Positions 50,288 through 52,954 of a stretch of DNA of 52,954 nt are shown here, in pieces. The DNA comes from an uncultured Halieaceae bacterium (GTDB lineage Bacteria > Pseudomonadota > Gammaproteobacteria > Pseudomonadales > Halieaceae). The notes below the pieces were generated by a model that was not told the DNA's origin, searched no databases, and saw only the letters and a program-made list of their open reading frames with translations. The position numbers and the translations under genes are program-made. Numbering within the stretch: the first letter of the stretch is position 1; each line of letters begins with the position of its first letter. The stretch covers positions 1 to 52,954 of the forward strand of contig CALJFL010000112.1 of assembly GCA_938074135.1 (NCBI GenBank). Direction: 5' to 3'.

Positions 50288-50584
50288 ATGAAAAAAGACA
50301 AAGAGAAGGTTCTGGACGAAGTCTGGACCGAAGATCACATCAAGACATTCCTGTCTGTGCGCCCCCATGATGGCACCGATGAGGATTTCCACATGCTGCA
50401 CAAAGCCTACCAGAGCATGCGCGCTGAAGACTTCGCTGTGTTCGTGCAGTTTTTCACCGAACAACAGCGTGACGTCAACGCCCAGGGGCGCGATGGCCGC
50501 ACAGTGCTCGAAATCGTCAACAGTCACCGCCTGGGCGTCGACTACGCCGCGATACTCCAGCAGGCCGGCGCCAGCGTCGGCTAG
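50288..50584 (+). CDS. PA4642-family small protein, function unknown
   Basis: A 98-aa soluble protein, acidic and helix-rich, starting MKKDKEKVLDEVWTEDHIKTF. It resembles the small uncharacterised PA4642 family of pseudomonads and relatives; no catalytic motif is visible. The C-terminal half (DVNAQGRDGRTVLEIVNSHRLGVDYAAILQQAG) has the look of a single ankyrin-like repeat. It follows gatB by 29 bases and may be cotranscribed. Its stop overlaps the stop of the facing Smr gene by four bases. Confidence 0.8.
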   Translation: MKKDKEKVLDEVWTEDHIKTFLSVRPHDGTDEDFHMLHKAYQSMRAEDFAVFVQFFTEQQRDVNAQGRDGRTVLEIVNSHRLGVDYAAILQQAGASVG

Positions 50585-51183
50585 TCTATCGGCACCCTGC
50601 CCTTGTTGAAACGCTCGCGGTTTTCACGCTTCTTCTCTTCGCTTTTTCGCAACAAGAGGTAAACGGCGCCGGTGCCACCGTGGCGCGGTTGCGCACTGGC
50701 GAAGCCCTGCACGATATCAATCTCACGCAGCCATTGATTGGCACAACCCTTGAGTATGGAGCTGCGCTCCTGGTCGGGCTTGCTTTCACCCTTGCCATGC
50801 ACCAGCAGCACGCTGCGCAGACCCAGCGAATATGACTCCTCCAGAAAGGCGAAGAGCTCGCTGCGCGCGCGCTTCACCGTCATTCGGTGAAGATCAAGCC
50901 GGGCTTCAATCTCATAGCGACCCTGCTTCAACTTCCGAAACACCCCGTTTTGCACACCAGGTCGCTTGAACTCCAGTACAAACCAGGGGTCCAGCGGCTC
51001 GAATCCCTCATCCCGGAAGGGGTTATTATCAACATCCTTGCCTTTCACCGCGGCCTCTCGCCGATGGGCGAGCGCAATATCCTCCGCTGTGGATTTGGCA
51101 CCGGACACGCGAGCTCGCGTCTGGCGCTTTAGCGGCACCACATCGGACATCTCTTCGAGAAACAGTTTGTCGTCGTCGCTCAT
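50581..51183 (-). CDS. Smr-domain protein
   Basis: The 200-aa product has a basic, low-complexity N-terminus and a C-terminal Smr (MutS2-related) domain. The domain's hallmark LDLHRMTV and the HGKG motif (LLVHGKGE) are present, and the GGTGAVYLLLR strand closes it. Smr domains are nucleases; in E. coli SmrB cleaves mRNA at collided ribosomes. Which Smr subgroup this belongs to cannot be decided here. It is divergent from the CWC gene and convergent with the PA4642-like gene. Confidence 0.9.
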   Translation of the reverse strand: MSDDDKLFLEEMSDVVPLKRQTRARVSGAKSTAEDIALAHRREAAVKGKDVDNNPFRDEGFEPLDPWFVLEFKRPGVQNGVFRKLKQGRYEIEARLDLHRMTVKRARSELFAFLEESYSLGLRSVLLVHGKGESKPDQERSSILKGCANQWLREIDIVQGFASAQPRHGGTGAVYLLLRKSEEKKRENRERFNKGRVPID

Positions 51184-51247
51184 CGGTAGCTTACTAGCAG
51201 GTTACTCTGGGCTATTATAGCGCTTTGACCTGACCGACGGAGCCTTT

Positions 51248-51466
51248 GTGTCGCAACCAGACCAGCCCATCGAAACGATCTGCCCGGTTTGCGGGAATAG
51301 CAACCAGTGCGCCATGGCCAGCGGCAAACCGGTGAGCGAGTGCTGGTGCGTCGGCGTGACCATAGCTCCGCAGGCGCTGGCCGCCATTCCGGCGACAGCG
51401 GTGGGCAAGTACTGCCTGTGCCCAAGATGCGCTACTGAAACAGGAGAAAAAGCAGGTGGAAGGTAA
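51248..51466 (+). CDS. Cysteine-rich CWC family protein
   Basis: A 72-aa protein with eight cysteines at positions 12, 15, 21, 32, 34, 56, 58 and 61, including the ECWC motif and CLCPRC. This pattern defines the CWC family of presumed zinc-binding proteins; function unknown. Start is GTG 51248. Its end overlaps the cysZ-like start by 11 bases, so the two are probably cotranscribed. Confidence 0.85.
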   Translation: MSQPDQPIETICPVCGNSNQCAMASGKPVSECWCVGVTIAPQALAAIPATAVGKYCLCPRCATETGEKAGGR

Positions 51467-52190
51467 TGTTGTAACCGGCGCCGGCTATGTCATGCGCGGT
51501 GCGAAAATGCTCACACATCCGTCGCTGCGTTTGTTCGTGTTGATTCCGCTGCTGGTCAATATTCTGATTTTCGGCTCGCTGATTGGCTTCGGGCTCAGTT
51601 ACCTGGTCGATATTGTCGATAGCTGGCTGAGCTGGATTCCGGACTGGCTCGGCTTCATCGAGTGGCTGCTATGGCCGTTGATAGGCATCGCCGTGAGTCT
51701 GGTCTCTGGCTACCTGTTTACCGCCGTGGCCCTGATTATCGCTTCGCCGTTCAATGCGCTGCTGGCCGAGAAGGCCGAGGAACTGGTCACCGGTAAGCCG
51801 GTGGACTCGCTGGAAGGACTGGGAGCAGCTCTGCTGGCGGTGCCACGCGGTATTGTGCGGGAGTTGGCCAAACTGCTGTACTACGTGCCGATGGCGGCCT
51901 TTGTATTGCTGGTCAGCTTTATCCCGGTGGCCAACGCTGTCGCCCCTTTCCTGTGGTTTCTGCTGGGGGCGTGGATGATGAGCATCCAGTTTGTCGACTA
52001 CCCCATGGATAATCATCAGCTCAGTTTTGCTGACGTCAAGGAAGCGGTGCGCCGACGACGACTGTCCAGTATGGGGTTCGGTGGTGTAGTAGCGCTGTGC
52101 GCCAGCATCCCGATTGTGAATTTTTTCGTGGTGCCCTCGGCCGTTGTGGGCGCCACTCTGCTGTGGTGCGACGAACTGGCCGGGAGCTAA
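51456..52190 (+). CDS. cysZ: CysZ-like sulfate transporter (EI24 family)
   Basis: Inner-membrane protein of the EI24/CysZ family that in E. coli mediates sulfate uptake for cysteine synthesis. The 244-aa product has several hydrophobic segments (about residues 24-50, 66-100, 140-180, 208-235). The family motifs SPFNALLAEKAEEL and WFLLGAWMMSIQFVDYPMDN are present. The start is GTG 51456 overlapping the CWC gene. No other cys genes are visible, so the substrate is inferred from the family. Confidence 0.88.
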   Translation: MEGNVVTGAGYVMRGAKMLTHPSLRLFVLIPLLVNILIFGSLIGFGLSYLVDIVDSWLSWIPDWLGFIEWLLWPLIGIAVSLVSGYLFTAVALIIASPFNALLAEKAEELVTGKPVDSLEGLGAALLAVPRGIVRELAKLLYYVPMAAFVLLVSFIPVANAVAPFLWFLLGAWMMSIQFVDYPMDNHQLSFADVKEAVRRRRLSSMGFGGVVALCASIPIVNFFVVPSAVVGATLLWCDELAGS

Positions 52191-52207
52191 CCCGGGGCCG
52201 GCCACTG

Positions 52208-52954
52208 TCAGCTGAGCAATTCCTTGGGCGGGTGCGTGCACTCCAGCCGCTCACCCAGTAGCGTTTCAATATCCGGTAATAAGAAGGCATCGTCTTCACT
52301 GGCAAAACTGATGGAGATTCCGGTGGCGCCGGCACGACCGGTACGGCCGATACGATGCACGTAGTCCTCGGGATCTTCCGGGAGATTGTAGTTGACCACG
52401 TGGCTCACGCCGTCCACGTGAATACCACGACCGGCAACGTCGGTAGCTACCAGCACTTTTATCTTGCCCTGCTTGAAATCATCGAGAGTTCGGGTGCGCT
52501 TGGCCTGGGGAACTTCGCCCGACAGGATGCCACATGAAACACCGGATTTGCGCAGACGCTCATGCAGACGCCTGACCTGGTCACGGCGGTTGGCAAAGAC
52601 GATGACGCTGCTGGCATCGGGGCTGCGCACCAGGTTATTCAGCACGCGGTACCGCTGCTCACTACTGACCAGATAAACTTTCTGATCGACACTGTCGGTG
52701 GCGACATGGTCCGGCTCAATTTCGACCGTAATGGGCTCATAAGTCCATTGCGCGGACAGGTTGATGATGTCCTGGGTGAAGGTGGCGGAGAATAACAAGG
52801 TCTGCCGCTCTTCCTTCCTCGGCGTGGCCCGCACGATACGTTTAACCTGAGGAATGAACCCCATGTCCAACATGCGGTCCGCCTCATCCAGTACCAGGAA
52901 TTCCACCCGATCCAGAAACAGGTCGCGACGACTCATGAAGTCCAACAGGCGCCC
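52208..52954 (-). CDS. rhlB: RhlB-like DEAD-box RNA helicase (partial, 5' end missing)
   Basis: ATP-dependent RNA helicase, RhlB type, which unwinds RNA for the degradosome. Only the C-terminal 248 residues are in the window; the frame is open to the edge. Motifs visible are [13 protein letters not shown] (II), FSATF (III), [13 protein letters not shown] (IV), [13 protein letters not shown] (V) and [10 protein letters not shown] (VI). The end [22 protein letters not shown] resembles pseudomonad RhlB, which favours RhlB over other DEAD-box members. N-terminal Q motif and Walker A lie outside. Confidence 0.9.
   Translation of the reverse strand, partial: GRLLDFMSRRDLFLDRVEFLVLDEADRMLDMGFIPQVKRIVRATPRKEERQTLLFSATFTQDIINLSAQWTYEPITVEIEPDHVATDSVDQKVYLVSSEQRYRVLNNLVRSPDASSVIVFANRRDQVRRLHERLRKSGVSCGILSGEVPQAKRTRTLDDFKQGKIKVLVATDVAGRGIHVDGVSHVVNYNLPEDPEDYVHRIGRTGRAGATGISISFASEDDAFLLPDIETLLGERLECTHPPKELLS

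Overview
This GC-rich window looks like a chromosomal housekeeping segment from a free-living gammaproteobacterium. Gene order across almost the whole window follows the pattern known from Pseudomonas and its relatives: dcw cluster, rnpB, rsmI-lpoA-yraN-diaA-dolP, ssp, pet, rpsI-rplM, zapE, degS, his, murA, mla, kds-lpt, rpoN-npr, yhdP-rng-maf-mre, gatCAB. The protein flavour suggests a marine lineage of the Cellvibrionales/Halieaceae type, but that is an inference. I see no insertion sequences, prophage, CRISPR, tRNA or rRNA genes.

Layout. (1) 1-9930: the division and cell-wall cluster mraZ-rsmH-ftsL-ftsI-murE-murF-mraY-murD-ftsW on the minus strand. The genes are tightly overlapped and driven by a strong promoter with a phased MraZ operator; ftsW is cut by the window edge. 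(2) 9930-10640: an AT-rich gap, then RNase P RNA (rnpB) with its own promoter and terminator. (3) 10645-15000: rsmI diverges from lpoA-yraN-diaA-dolP (outer-membrane and PBP1A-related functions). (4) 14981-21147: a minus-strand series zapE, rplM-rpsI, petA-petBC, sspA-sspB. The cytochrome b and cytochrome c1 genes are one continuous reading frame. (5) 21299-23919: zapG, a Nif3-like gene and degS; a 14-bp tandem repeat separates the last two. (6) 23916-28208: hisD, hisG, murA, ibaG and a solitary mlaC on the minus strand. (7) 28395-38284: yrbG-kdsD-kdsC-lptC-lptA-lptB-rpoN-hpf-ptsN-rapZ-npr-mgtE-darP on the plus strand (KDO synthesis, LPS export, sigma-54, nitrogen PTS). (8) 38356-46802: mreB-mreC-mreD-maf-rng-yhdP on the minus strand. 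(9) 47036-52190: gatC-gatA-gatB and small genes ending with cysZ. A Smr-domain gene lies on the minus strand, and a truncated rhlB-like helicase closes the window.

The common theme is envelope biogenesis: peptidoglycan precursor synthesis, septal and lateral wall machinery, LPS synthesis and export, outer-membrane lipid homeostasis and envelope stress sensing. The core respiratory bc1 complex and translation genes sit among these.

The most notable departures from the usual layout are the fused petB-petC gene, mlaC without mlaFED and mlaB, an mreC frame with no canonical start codon before its membrane segment, absence of tldD/pmbA and hisC at their usual positions, an N-to-Q change in the FtsI SxN motif, and the tandem repeat upstream of degS. 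I found no clearly novel multi-gene system.
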